DNA of 64,000 bases from Chryseobacterium indologenes. GTDB lineage: Bacteria; Bacteroidota; Bacteroidia; Flavobacteriales; Weeksellaceae. The position numbers were made by a program, and so were the translations under genes. Location: positions 186,001 through 250,000 of the forward strand of contig NZ_LJOD01000003.1 in the NCBI RefSeq assembly GCF_001295265.1. Direction: 5' to 3'. Of this stretch, positions 16,268 to 24,904 are shown piece by piece. The notes beneath the pieces were generated by a model. That model saw nothing but the letters and a program-made list of their open reading frames with translations. It ran no database searches and was not told the DNA's origin. The stretch's first letter is position 1; each line of letters begins with the position of its first letter.

Positions 16268-18577
16268 CTATAGCTTGTAAGTCAATGTGAAATAGAAGTT
16301 TCTCGGTGCGATGGGGTTTACAGAATAATTTTCATGAACATTGTAGTTCACCACATCAAATAAGTTACCCACTTTCCCCTGGATAGAGAATTTTTTCCAT
16401 TCATAGCCTGCAGATAGAGTTACTGTCATATAATCTTTCAGTTCAAACATTCTGCTAACATTATTCCGGCTTATATTCGTTGATTTTGAATCATTCCATC
16501 CTGCAATTCTGTCTCCGATATAATAAATTCCGGCACCTATTTTCAACCCTTTCACATAATTGGTAAATTTATAGAAAACAGATGCATTGGCTGTTGTAGC
16601 CGGAGTTCTTACGAGTCTCTGGTTTTCAACATATCCTTTTTCCGGAGTGCTGGTATAAACTGTATTGTTGTATGAGAAACCTCCGATGATGGAAAGGTTC
16701 TCATTTGGATTTCCGGTAATATCCAGTTCAACCCCGCGGCTTCTGGTTTTTCCGGCGAACTCTTTTAGATTGTTGTCCGGTGTCTGCGGGCTTCCGGCAG
16801 CATCAAGATAAAAATAGTTTTGATAGGTGTTATTGTTGTTGATCTGATATAACGTTAAATTAACAGCAAGGGCATTATTCCAGAAATTTTTCTTAGCTCC
16901 GATTTCATATTGATCAATAGTAGTAGGTCTTATGGCTTGTTTAGAAAGAAGCCTTACTCTGTTAGCTACATCATTCGCGGTTCCGCTAGTATTAAGATTG
17001 TCAATTTCATTGGACATATATCCTGCATTGGCAGCAAATGAATTGGTATAGGTTGCAAACACAGATAAATTGTCGTCCGGCATATACACCAAGCCGATTT
17101 TTGGAGATATGGCCTGATCTGAAGTCGCTGAATTAGGAGTTTCAGTTTTTACACTGGTTCTGAACTTGGTATTGAGGGTTGGCATATTCTCAATATAAGA
17201 CCAGCGTAAACCTGCAATCACTTTAAATTGTTTGGTAAGGCTGATGAAATCCTGAACATAAACTCCGATCCTTCTTGTATTGATACGGGTTTTATCCGAT
17301 TTTTCAGCTGCCGGAATACTTCCGCTTGCCCACGTAGCCGGATTGTCCAGATAAAGAAGGTCTCCACTGTTTCCGTTAGTCCCGTAAATATAATTTGAAC
17401 CATAGGTAAGTCCGTTGGAAGGGTTATAATATGTATAGGCATCTGCTGTACCATAGTCGGCATCCGCTCCCATCAGAATCTTGTGACTGATCTTTCCGGT
17501 GTTGAACTCACCATTAATATTAGCCTGTAATGAAGTATAGTTCTGTTCGTTATAAGTTCTGTTAAGAGGTCTTTTCCAAGCCAGTCTGTTGCCAGAAGCA
17601 TACTCCCACTGTACCCTTTCTGTAGAGAAATAGTCTTTGGTATAATTCTGATAAGAAGCTACCGTGCTTAATGACCATTTTTCATTGAACTGATGATTAA
17701 AAGTAACATTGGTAGAAACCTGCTCTACATTCTGATATTGCCAGTCTGCTCCTAAGAATGCATTTCTTGGCAGCTGAGTAATCAATGAATAGCTTTTGTC
17801 TCTGTTAGTAATTGTTCCCAGACCAAAATCCGGAGTGAAATTATTTTTTAAATAATCTGCCTCTACAATTAATTGTGACTTGGGACTGATGTTAAATAAG
17901 AAAGATGGGTTGAAATAGTATTTTTCAGATTCTACCACATCTCTGAAGCTTTCAGCATGTTCATAAGCACCATTAATCCTGAAGGCAATATTTTTAGACA
18001 ACGGGCCATAAATATCCACAGTTGGCTTATAAGAATTCCAGCTTCCTGCATTCATCCCAATATTTCCCCCGAAATTAAATTTAGGCTTCTTGGTAATCAT
18101 GTTGATTATTCCTCCGGCTGCCGTATTTCCGTAAAGCATAGCATTTGCTCCCTTCAGAACTTCCACTCTTTCCAGACCGCTTACCTCAGGGAAGACCCCA
18201 CTGTTAATTCTTGTACCGTTTTTAAACATGTTATCATTCCCCAGAATATAGCCTCTCCCTCCAAAACTGTCCTGAGAGTTTCCTCTTGAAGAAGTAACAT
18301 ACATTCCGTTTACATTCTGAAGAACATCACTTAACTGTTTGGCCTGCTGCTGTTCAATAATTTCATGCGTTACAATAGCAATCGGCTGCGGATTCTCCAT
18401 TACCGTCAGGTTGGATTTTGTAGATAAAGCCCTTGCCTGGTTCGGATTCCCGGTTTTATGAAGGTTAATGTCTTCAATAGTCTGTGTTCTGATGGTATCT
18501 GCTTCAGCATTTTTTAGCTGTGCACCCAATGAAACGGCGGTAAATAGCAGACCTAAGGAAAGTAGTTGTCTTTTCAT
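16268..18577 (-). CDS. TonB-dependent siderophore receptor
   Basis: 769 residues with a signal peptide (MKRQLLSLGLLFTAVSLGAQ). The plug domain runs from about 55 to 165 (PQPIAIVTHEIIEQQQAKQLSDVLQN, quoted in parts; DSFGGRGYIL; VEVLKGANAMLYGNTAAGGIINMITKKP), the standard plug ending. The 22-strand barrel follows and ends with an aromatic strand RNFYFTLTYKL. No N-terminal signalling domain is visible, so it probably does not signal to a sigma/anti-sigma pair. It resembles FhuE/FpvA-type ferric-siderophore receptors; the ligand cannot be read. Probably cotranscribed with the PepSY protein. Confidence 0.93.
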   Translation of the reverse strand: MKRQLLSLGLLFTAVSLGAQLKNAEADTIRTQTIEDINLHKTGNPNQARALSTKSNLTVMENPQPIAIVTHEIIEQQQAKQLSDVLQNVNGMYVTSSRGNSQDSFGGRGYILGNDNMFKNGTRINSGVFPEVSGLERVEVLKGANAMLYGNTAAGGIINMITKKPKFNFGGNIGMNAGSWNSYKPTVDIYGPLSKNIAFRINGAYEHAESFRDVVESEKYYFNPSFLFNISPKSQLIVEADYLKNNFTPDFGLGTITNRDKSYSLITQLPRNAFLGADWQYQNVEQVSTNVTFNHQFNEKWSLSTVASYQNYTKDYFSTERVQWEYASGNRLAWKRPLNRTYNEQNYTSLQANINGEFNTGKISHKILMGADADYGTADAYTYYNPSNGLTYGSNYIYGTNGNSGDLLYLDNPATWASGSIPAAEKSDKTRINTRRIGVYVQDFISLTKQFKVIAGLRWSYIENMPTLNTKFRTSVKTETPNSATSDQAISPKIGLVYMPDDNLSVFATYTNSFAANAGYMSNEIDNLNTSGTANDVANRVRLLSKQAIRPTTIDQYEIGAKKNFWNNALAVNLTLYQINNNNTYQNYFYLDAAGSPQTPDNNLKEFAGKTRSRGVELDITGNPNENLSIIGGFSYNNTVYTSTPEKGYVENQRLVRTPATTANASVFYKFTNYVKGLKIGAGIYYIGDRIAGWNDSKSTNISRNNVSRMFELKDYMTVTLSAGYEWKKFSIQGKVGNLFDVVNYNVHENYSVNPIAPRNFYFTLTYKL

Positions 18578-18611
18578 TTTATTTTTATGTAGAACAGATT
18601 TAAATAAGGCG

Positions 18612-18619
18612 CAAATGTA
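18612..18619 (-). promoter_or_regulatory. Possible -7 box of the TonB receptor gene
   Basis: Minus strand reads TACATTTG (TANNTTTG), 34 bases before the start. No good -33 box was found. No Fur-box-like palindrome was recognised. Confidence 0.35.
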
Positions 18620-18727
18620 AGTATTTGTTTAGAATAGTTAAAAATAATTTCATGATTTTTATCATCTATTGGGAATGTGAGAAATACCCTATTGCTTTGA
18701 TAGACTGGTAATTTGAAGGATATTGAA

Positions 18728-18735
18728 TATCTTTG
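18728..18735 (+). promoter_or_regulatory. -7 box of the Gfo/Idh/MocA gene, decides its start
   Basis: TATCTTTG, a perfect TANNTTTG. The longest open frame begins at a TTG (18733) inside this box, so the ATG at 18751 is the better start. Confidence 0.45.
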
Positions 18736-18750
18736 CTGAAAATTATAAAT

Positions 18751-19806
18751 ATGCAACTGGTAAAAGCAGGTCTCTGTGCTTTCGGAATGAGCGGTAAAGT
18801 ATTTCATGCCCCTTTTTTAAAAGAGCATCCCGGATTTTTTATTTCCGGTATTGTTGAACGAAGTAAAGAAGATTCTAGAGAAAAATATCCACAGGCAACG
18901 ATCTATCGTTCCGTGGAAGAAATGCTTCAAAATGCCGAGATAGAAATGGTCATTATCAATACACCTGTTCAGACCCATTATGAATATGCAAAAAAAGCGC
19001 TGGAGGCCGGAAAAAATATCATCGTTGAAAAGCCATTTACAGTAAACGTTGCAGAAGCAGAAGAGCTGGTGAAACTGGCAGATGAAAAAGGACTGTTTGT
19101 AAGCGTCTATCAGAACAGAAGATTCGACCGTGATTTTCTTCAGGTACAAGACATCCTGAACAGTGGAAGGCTGGGTGTCATTAAAGAAGCTGAAATCCGT
19201 TTCGACCGCTTCCGCACCACTCCAAGCGGAAAGCAACACAAAGAAAATCCACAACAGAGCGGTTCCGGTTCACTGCATGATCTGGGTGCCCATCTTGTAG
19301 ATCAGGCTGTACTGTATTTCGGGTATCCGGAAAAACTTTTTGCCGATGTATTTTCCATGAAAGGTCCCGAGTTTGCCAATGATTATTTTGAAATAATATT
19401 GTTCTATAAAAACGAACTTCGGGTAAGGCTGAAATCATCAGTTTTTACTAAAGAGGCTCACTACGCTTATGCCATTCATGGTGAAAAAGGAAGTTTCCTT
19501 CAGGAAAGAACCGACAATCAGGAAAATGAACTGGCAGCCGGGGCAATTCCTGTATATGGGGAAGAATGGACTGTTGCATTAAAAGAGCAGGACGGTATCC
19601 TGAATTTTTTTAATGAAAACAACGAAACTGAAAGAGTATTAACCCTGAGTAAGCCCGGAAATTACATGGATTACTATCAGCAGATCTATGAGCATATTGT
19701 ATTTGGATATGCATTGCCTTCTCCGGGAAAAGAAGTAATAGATAACATGAAGATTATCGATGCTGCCCTGATAAGCACAAAGGAAGGTAAAATTGTTGAG
19801 CTGTAA
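18751..19806 (+). CDS. Gfo/Idh/MocA-family NAD(P)-dependent oxidoreductase
   Basis: 351 residues from ATG 18751. An N-terminal Rossmann domain (VKAGLCAFGMSGKVFHAPFL; the usual GxGxxG is replaced by AFGMSG, as in the YdgJ/IolW subgroup), the family motif AGKNIIVEKPFTVN with Lys for catalysis (EKP near residue 94), and a C-terminal alpha/beta domain with GSGSLHDLGAHLVDQAVLYFG. These enzymes oxidise or reduce sugars and inositols. The substrate is unknown. Single gene between divergent TonB and convergent ABC-F genes. Confidence 0.9.
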   Translation: MQLVKAGLCAFGMSGKVFHAPFLKEHPGFFISGIVERSKEDSREKYPQATIYRSVEEMLQNAEIEMVIINTPVQTHYEYAKKALEAGKNIIVEKPFTVNVAEAEELVKLADEKGLFVSVYQNRRFDRDFLQVQDILNSGRLGVIKEAEIRFDRFRTTPSGKQHKENPQQSGSGSLHDLGAHLVDQAVLYFGYPEKLFADVFSMKGPEFANDYFEIILFYKNELRVRLKSSVFTKEAHYAYAIHGEKGSFLQERTDNQENELAAGAIPVYGEEWTVALKEQDGILNFFNENNETERVLTLSKPGNYMDYYQQIYEHIVFGYALPSPGKEVIDNMKIIDAALISTKEGKIVEL

Positions 19807-19821
19807 AACTGGAAAACCTGA

Positions 19822-19856
19822 ACGCAGGAGGATTATAATTATAAAATCCTCCTACG
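19822..19856. terminator. Hairpin between convergent genes
   Basis: ACGCAGGAGGATT pairs with AATCCTCCTACGT (one mismatch) around an AT-only loop. The T-tracts are short in both directions, so termination is plausible but not certain. Confidence 0.5.
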
Positions 19857-19926
19857 TTTAAGAGTGTATAATAAAAAAATGAGGTTAATTCTATGGTTTT
19901 ACATAGGATTTGAACAGGTTCTGAAT

Positions 19927-21813
19927 TTATAATAACTCCTGAAGTTCCAACCATCTCATTTCATGATCTCCAAGTTTTTCAGAAACAGTTTCCAGTTCAG
20001 CAGAAAGCTTCGCTACTTTTTCATAATCTGTTTCATTATTCAGCAGATCCAGGATTTTAGAGCGCTGGTCTTCCAGCTCAGGCATTTCTTTTTCAATCGT
20101 TTCCAGTTCTCTCTGTTCCTTAAAAGTAAGTTTTCTCTTCTTCGGATTGGAAATGTCTGCAACAGGAGTTGTTTCTTTAACCGGTTCAGGCTTTGATGCT
20201 GCATTTTTTTCCAAAGCTTCTTCACGGCTTCTGGCTTCTCTGTATTCTGAAAAATTACCTACAAAATCCCTGATTTTTCCATTCCCTTCAAAAGCCAGAA
20301 CATGATCTACAATTCTGTCCATAAAATAACGGTCGTGAGATACAATGATCAGTGACCCCTGGAATTGTTGCAGGAAGTTCTCCAGTACCGTAAGCGTTGG
20401 AAGGTCAAGATCATTTGTAGGTTCGTCAAAAATCAGGAAATTAGGATTCTGATAAAGGATATACATCAGGTGCAGTCTTCTTTTTTCTCCTCCGGAGAGT
20501 TTGGAAATAGGAGAGTACTGCGTCTGGTCATCAAACAGGAACAACCTTAAAAACTGTGAGGCAGACAGGCTTTTTCCGTTGGCCAGAGGGTAAAATTCTG
20601 CAATTTCTTTAATAAAATCAATAACCCGTTCATCCTCTTTATAGGTAAGTCCTTTTTGTGAAAAATACCCGAAAGATATTGTTTCTCCCGTTTCTACTTC
20701 ACCCTTGTCGGCCTTTTCATATCCCTGGATAATATTCAGAAGGGTAGATTTTCCGGCACCGTTTTTTCCGATGATACCTATTTTTTCACCGCGTTGAAAC
20801 TGGTAACTGAAGTCTTTCAGCAGAAGCTTATCACCAAAACTTTTATCAATATGCTTAAGCTCAAGAATTTTCTGGCCCAGACGCTTCATTTCAAAATCCA
20901 GTTCAAGACCTTGTTTTCTGGTATCGGTCTTGGCTATTTTTTCGGTTTCATAAAAAGAATCAATTCTGCTTTTTGATTTGGTAGTCCTGGCTTTTGGCTG
21001 CCTGCGCATCCATTCCAGTTCTTTCCGGTAAAGATTGTTGGCCTTGTCAATGGTTGCATTAAGATTTTCCTCACGGATCATTTTATTTTCCAGATATACC
21101 GCGTAAGAGCCATTGTGGAGATAAAGATTCTGATCTTCCATTTCCCAGATAATATCGCAGACGCTGTCTAAGAAATAACGGTCGTGAGTAACCAGCAATA
21201 AGGTGATTTTTGCTTTATTGAGATAATTTTCAAGCCATTCAACCATTTCCACGTCAAGGTGGTTGGTAGGTTCATCCATAATCAGCAGGGTGTGTCTGTG
21301 CTCAGCTCTGGTTTCTGTTAAAAGCTTAGCCAGGGCAACACGTTTAATCTGCCCTCCTGATAAAGTTCCCATTTTAGCTTCCAGATCTGTGATCTTCAGC
21401 TGGGAAAGAATCTGTTTCATTTCATTTTCCAGATCCCAGGCCTTATGAACCTCCATATCAGCTAATGCCTTTTCAATAAAAGCAGAGTCTGTAGAATGTA
21501 AAGATTGGTGATAATTCTTTAAGGCCAGAATAGGTTCAGAATCCAAAGTCATCATAAATTCCTCAATGGTAAGATCAGGGTTGTACTCAATTTCCTGATC
21601 AAACAGGACAACCTGGATATCTTTATTAATGACTACAGTTCCGCTGTCTGCAATTTCCTTACCCATCAGTATTTTAAGAAGGGTAGATTTTCCGCTTCCG
21701 TTTTTGGCAACAATAGCTATTTTATCTCCTTCATTGATGTGGAAAGAGATGTTTTCAAACAAAACTTTGATGCCGTAAGATTTGGTCAGGTTTTCTGCAG
21801 AAACGTAATTCAT
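19927..21813 (-). CDS. ABC-F family ATP-binding protein (Uup-like)
   Basis: 628 residues from the ATG at 21813 (MNYVSAENLTKSYGIKVLFE); an upstream alternative at 21855 adds an unlikely 14 residues. Two ABC domains, no membrane segments: Walker A VAKNGSGKST and IGKNGAGKST, signatures LSGGQIKR and LSGGEKRR, Walker B LLIMDEPTNHLD and FLIFDEPTNDLD. A linker rich in Lys/Arg joins them, and a C-terminal coiled coil (about 560-628, EQRELETIEKEMPELEDQRS) matches the DNA- or ribosome-binding tail of Uup. ABC-F proteins act on the ribosome or in DNA transactions. Which one cannot be settled here. Confidence 0.93.
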   Translation of the reverse strand: MNYVSAENLTKSYGIKVLFENISFHINEGDKIAIVAKNGSGKSTLLKILMGKEIADSGTVVINKDIQVVLFDQEIEYNPDLTIEEFMMTLDSEPILALKNYHQSLHSTDSAFIEKALADMEVHKAWDLENEMKQILSQLKITDLEAKMGTLSGGQIKRVALAKLLTETRAEHRHTLLIMDEPTNHLDVEMVEWLENYLNKAKITLLLVTHDRYFLDSVCDIIWEMEDQNLYLHNGSYAVYLENKMIREENLNATIDKANNLYRKELEWMRRQPKARTTKSKSRIDSFYETEKIAKTDTRKQGLELDFEMKRLGQKILELKHIDKSFGDKLLLKDFSYQFQRGEKIGIIGKNGAGKSTLLNIIQGYEKADKGEVETGETISFGYFSQKGLTYKEDERVIDFIKEIAEFYPLANGKSLSASQFLRLFLFDDQTQYSPISKLSGGEKRRLHLMYILYQNPNFLIFDEPTNDLDLPTLTVLENFLQQFQGSLIIVSHDRYFMDRIVDHVLAFEGNGKIRDFVGNFSEYREARSREEALEKNAASKPEPVKETTPVADISNPKKRKLTFKEQRELETIEKEMPELEDQRSKILDLLNNETDYEKVAKLSAELETVSEKLGDHEMRWLELQELL

Positions 21814-22190
21814 TGGAATGTAATGGTTTGGTTTTGATTTTAAATTCAGCCGCAAAAATACGAAAATGTAGCTAGAAAACTTTTAAGTAAGGGAAAGTGA
21901 ATCGGTATTTGTCTTGGCTCTTCCATTGTATTTTAATCTTGTTTTATCATTTGATTTTATGACGGTTTTCATATAGATATACCGGAAATAGCTTCAAGCT
22001 TTCTTTCTTCCGGCTTCCCGCTTTCTTTGGTTCTTTAACCAGAACTCAGTTTATTTTTATCTGTTTTTTAGAATAGTACCCGTAAATAAGGGATTTTTAC
22101 AATAAATTTAACTAAACTCATAAGAAATTTAATAATGTATTATGATTAACAAATCCCGGAAATAAGGAATTTTGCACCAAACTTTTAAAC
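21814..22190. other. Intergenic region, no gene seen
   Basis: Divergent 377-base gap between the ABC-F gene and the hydrolase gene. It holds a pyrimidine-rich stretch (21982-22027) with the TTCCGGCTTCC-type motif found in several other gaps of this window, and AT-rich DNA before 22191 with GAATTTTG at 22167, a weak -7 box candidate. No small ORF or hairpin with a T-tract was convincing. Confidence 0.5.
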
Positions 22191-23846
22191 ATGAAAAAAT
22201 TAAACGCTTTATTTCTTCTTTTAACCGCTTATGGCCTCAATGCACAGGTAATTTCCGGCAGTGTAATTTCTAAAAATGAAAATCAGCCGGTTCCATACGT
22301 AAAGATCGGGATAGAAAAAGAAACTATAGGGACTATATCAGACAATAAAGGTAGCTTTTCCATTGATCTTTCAGGAATGGATCCTCTGCACAAAATACGG
22401 ATAGAAGTTCCGGGTTATGAAACTTATATAGAAACCGTACAGGATTTTAAAAAGCAGAATCCGAAAAAAATTCTTCTGAACGAAAAAGTCAAATCCATCA
22501 AAGACGTTGTTATTAAACCTAAAAAACTGGTAGATAAAAACTGGGGCGTCAATACCAAAACCAAAAGCGTTTTATATTTCGTGAATCCGGCAGGGAATAA
22601 AGATAATTTTCTTGGAGAGACCGCTTTGGAATTTAATGCAAAGAAAAGATCAAAGATCAAAAATATTAACCTGAATATTGCGCGTTATATTTCTACAGAA
22701 CCGGTGGTAATGCGCTATAATATTTACAGTGAGAAAAACGGTTTTCCGGATAAAAATATCCTGGATGAAGAAATTACGGTTCAGCTCACTGAGGATATGA
22801 TAAAGGACGGAACTTTTACTGTGGATGTAAATGAGCATAATATTTGGGTGCAGGGAAAGTTTTTTATAGGAATTCAGTTTTTAAAAGAATTTAACGGAAG
22901 CCTTAAAATAAGTGCAGCTTTGTTCAGAACAGGATTTATGAGAAAGTTTTATGGCGACTGGACAAAAATGACGCTTGCAGCTCCGGCTATTAATATTGAT
23001 GTAAAAATGGATAAAAGCGGAAAAGATACAAAAGATGATGACGGCAGCTATACAGATGATGGTATTGAACAAGGGTGGCTTGCTGATAATTCAAAAAATA
23101 TACAGGAAGCAGATCAGTCCATATACGGGAAGAATGAATCGGCAGGAAAATACCTGAAATTAAAGGATACAGATCTTTATTATGAGGTATACGGCGAAGG
23201 TGAACCTTTGGTATTGCTTCATGGAAACTCCGGGAGTATAAAGGATTATTACCAGCAGATCCCGGTTCTGTCCAAACAATATAAAGTAATTGTAGTGGAT
23301 ACAAGAGGGCAGGGGAAAAGCAAAGATGCTTCCAAAAAAGATTTTACCTATAAATTGTTTGCAGATGATGTAAAAGCATTAGCAGATGATCTGAAACTCG
23401 ATAAAATTAATATCGTTGGCTGGAGTGACGGAGGAAACACAGGATTGGAGTTTGCCTTGAAATATCCGGATCGTCTTAATAAGCTGGTAACCATCGGAGC
23501 CAATGCTTTTCCGGAAGGCGTTGAAAGTAAACTTATTGAACGGTTCACCAGTCAGATGACACAGCTGAATCAATTGGCCCCGGCTGAAACATTCAATGAG
23601 CGCAGGCTTTTAAAAATTATGCTTACAGAGCCCAACATCAGAAAAAATGATTTAAACAGGATAAAAAGTCCGGTTCTTGTTATTGCAGGGGACAGAGATG
23701 TGATTAAGGCAGATCATACAGCGTTTATCAGCCAGCAGATTCCGAATGCTGAAATGAAAATTTATAAGGATACAACCCATATGGTGCCCTATGAAAGACC
23801 GGATGAACTGAATGCGGATATTCTGAATTTCCTCGGTAAGAAGTAA
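22191..23846 (+). CDS. Secreted regulatory-domain / alpha-beta hydrolase fusion
   Basis: 551 residues in two parts behind a signal peptide (MKKLNALFLLLTAYGLNAQ). Residues about 20-100 are a carboxypeptidase-regulatory-like (CarboxypepD_reg, TonB-receptor-type) beta domain (VISGSVISKNENQPVPYVKIG). Residues 100-265 are a beta-rich domain of the kind that usually follows it. Residues about 318-551 are an alpha/beta hydrolase: VLLHGNSGS oxyanion region, nucleophile elbow GWSDGG (Ser412), acid in AGDRD (Asp501/503), His530 in TTHMVP. An acidic linker (KDDDGSYTDDGIEQ) joins them. The triad is complete, so an esterase- or lipase-like periplasmic enzyme is likely; substrate unknown. Followed by a strong terminator. 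Confidence 0.85.
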   Translation: MKKLNALFLLLTAYGLNAQVISGSVISKNENQPVPYVKIGIEKETIGTISDNKGSFSIDLSGMDPLHKIRIEVPGYETYIETVQDFKKQNPKKILLNEKVKSIKDVVIKPKKLVDKNWGVNTKTKSVLYFVNPAGNKDNFLGETALEFNAKKRSKIKNINLNIARYISTEPVVMRYNIYSEKNGFPDKNILDEEITVQLTEDMIKDGTFTVDVNEHNIWVQGKFFIGIQFLKEFNGSLKISAALFRTGFMRKFYGDWTKMTLAAPAINIDVKMDKSGKDTKDDDGSYTDDGIEQGWLADNSKNIQEADQSIYGKNESAGKYLKLKDTDLYYEVYGEGEPLVLLHGNSGSIKDYYQQIPVLSKQYKVIVVDTRGQGKSKDASKKDFTYKLFADDVKALADDLKLDKINIVGWSDGGNTGLEFALKYPDRLNKLVTIGANAFPEGVESKLIERFTSQMTQLNQLAPAETFNERRLLKIMLTEPNIRKNDLNRIKSPVLVIAGDRDVIKADHTAFISQQIPNAEMKIYKDTTHMVPYERPDELNADILNFLGKK

Positions 23847-23901
23847 ATGATGACAGGAAAATAGAAACCGCAAACCTTTAAGGGGTTGTAAATTTTAGAA
23901 A

Positions 23902-23948
23902 GTCTCTTTCATTAATAGCCTTAATCTATTGATGAAAGAGGCTTTATT
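23902..23948 (+). terminator. Strong terminator after the hydrolase gene
   Basis: A 17-bp stem GTCTCTTTCATTAATAG / CTATTGATGAAAGAGGC (two wobbles) with loop CCTTAAT, followed by TTTATT. Confidence 0.8.
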
Positions 23949-23975
23949 GGTTATAGGTACTTCTGTAGCTTCCTT

Positions 23976-24839
23976 TTAATCCAGCGTCAGCATCTTTAAA
24001 GACCATGAACTTCCGTTATAAATATCAAGGTCTACTTTAGTGTTAATCCCATGAACGATTCCGTTTTCAGTGAACTGCCAGAAATCCCAGTTCCCTTCAG
24101 GAGTAGGAGACGGCACATCATTGTAATTGGCAAGCCAAAGCGGATAATCATCAAATTCACCTTTCAGAAAATCTTTATAATAATGATAATAGGTGTAGAT
24201 AATAGGCTTTTCGCCATATGTTTCTTCTATAATCCTGCACCATACTTTAAGATCTTCAATAAGCTTTTTATTGGTCTTGCGTTTGGGGATCTTCTCTATA
24301 TCTAAAATAGGAGGAAGGTCTCCGCTTTCCAGCTTTACATTATCAAGAAAATTATTGGCCTGAATGATTGGATCTTCATCCGCCCTGTAAAAATGATAGG
24401 CACCCCGGATCAGATTATGTTTTTTAGCCTGTTCCCAAAAATCTCCAAAATGTTTATCAGCATTCCGATTCCCCATAGTAGCGCGCATAACCACAAATTC
24501 CAGCGGAATTGTTTTATTCCCGATACTCAGGCTGTCCCATTTTATATCCTCTCTGTTCTGGTAGTGGGAAATATCGAAACCATACGTTTTATCCAGATTG
24601 GCGGTCAGAATTTTCTGAATTCTTAGTGTTTCCCTTTCACTGTTGTGAAGCTTCTTATGACTGAATTTATTAAAGTATAAAGCGTAATAATAGCTGATGG
24701 ATTGTTTCAGATAAAACCCTGTTCCTATTAAAGCGATGATTAAGATGGCCAAAATTACTTTTCTGCGGAAAAAATAGTTCTTCCGCCTGTGTCCGTGTAC
24801 CTTTTTGGCAGTTTTTTTGGTATACTTCTTCGGTGTCAT
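23976..24839 (-). CDS. GH25-family lysozyme-like protein, membrane anchored
   Basis: 287 residues from ATG 24839. A very basic cytosolic start (TPKKYTKKTAKKVHGHRRKN) precedes one hydrophobic helix (about 29-45, VILAILIIALIGTGFYL), so it is likely an inner-membrane-anchored periplasmic enzyme. The GH25 domain covers about 85-287: YGFDISHYQ, FVVMRATMGN, RGAYHFYR, LPPILDIEK, PIIYTYYHYYKDFL and DFWQFTENGIVHGINTKVDLD. The catalytic acids of GH25 (Asp in GFDIS, Asp/Glu in LDIE) are present. It would cut peptidoglycan between MurNAc and GlcNAc. Single gene divergent from the NADH dehydrogenase. Confidence 0.9.
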   Translation of the reverse strand: MTPKKYTKKTAKKVHGHRRKNYFFRRKVILAILIIALIGTGFYLKQSISYYYALYFNKFSHKKLHNSERETLRIQKILTANLDKTYGFDISHYQNREDIKWDSLSIGNKTIPLEFVVMRATMGNRNADKHFGDFWEQAKKHNLIRGAYHFYRADEDPIIQANNFLDNVKLESGDLPPILDIEKIPKRKTNKKLIEDLKVWCRIIEETYGEKPIIYTYYHYYKDFLKGEFDDYPLWLANYNDVPSPTPEGNWDFWQFTENGIVHGINTKVDLDIYNGSSWSLKMLTLD

Positions 24840-24890
24840 AAAGTTTTGCAAAACTAACTTTTTTCACCTCTAAATGCTAAATAAAATCAG

Positions 24891-24898
24891 TAAATTTG
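24891..24898 (+). promoter_or_regulatory. -7 box of the NADH dehydrogenase gene
   Basis: TAAATTTG, a perfect -7 box, ending 6 bases before ATG 24905. If used, the mRNA is essentially leaderless. On the other strand TAGTTTTG (24849-24856) is similarly close to the GH25 start. Confidence 0.4.
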
Positions 24899-24904
24899 TG
24901 TATT

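Noticed and set aside
18817..19254. Long antisense ORF inside the Gfo/Idh/MocA gene
   Set aside because: The plus frame has clear Rossmann and EKP motifs; the antisense frame is Phe/Ile-rich shadow.
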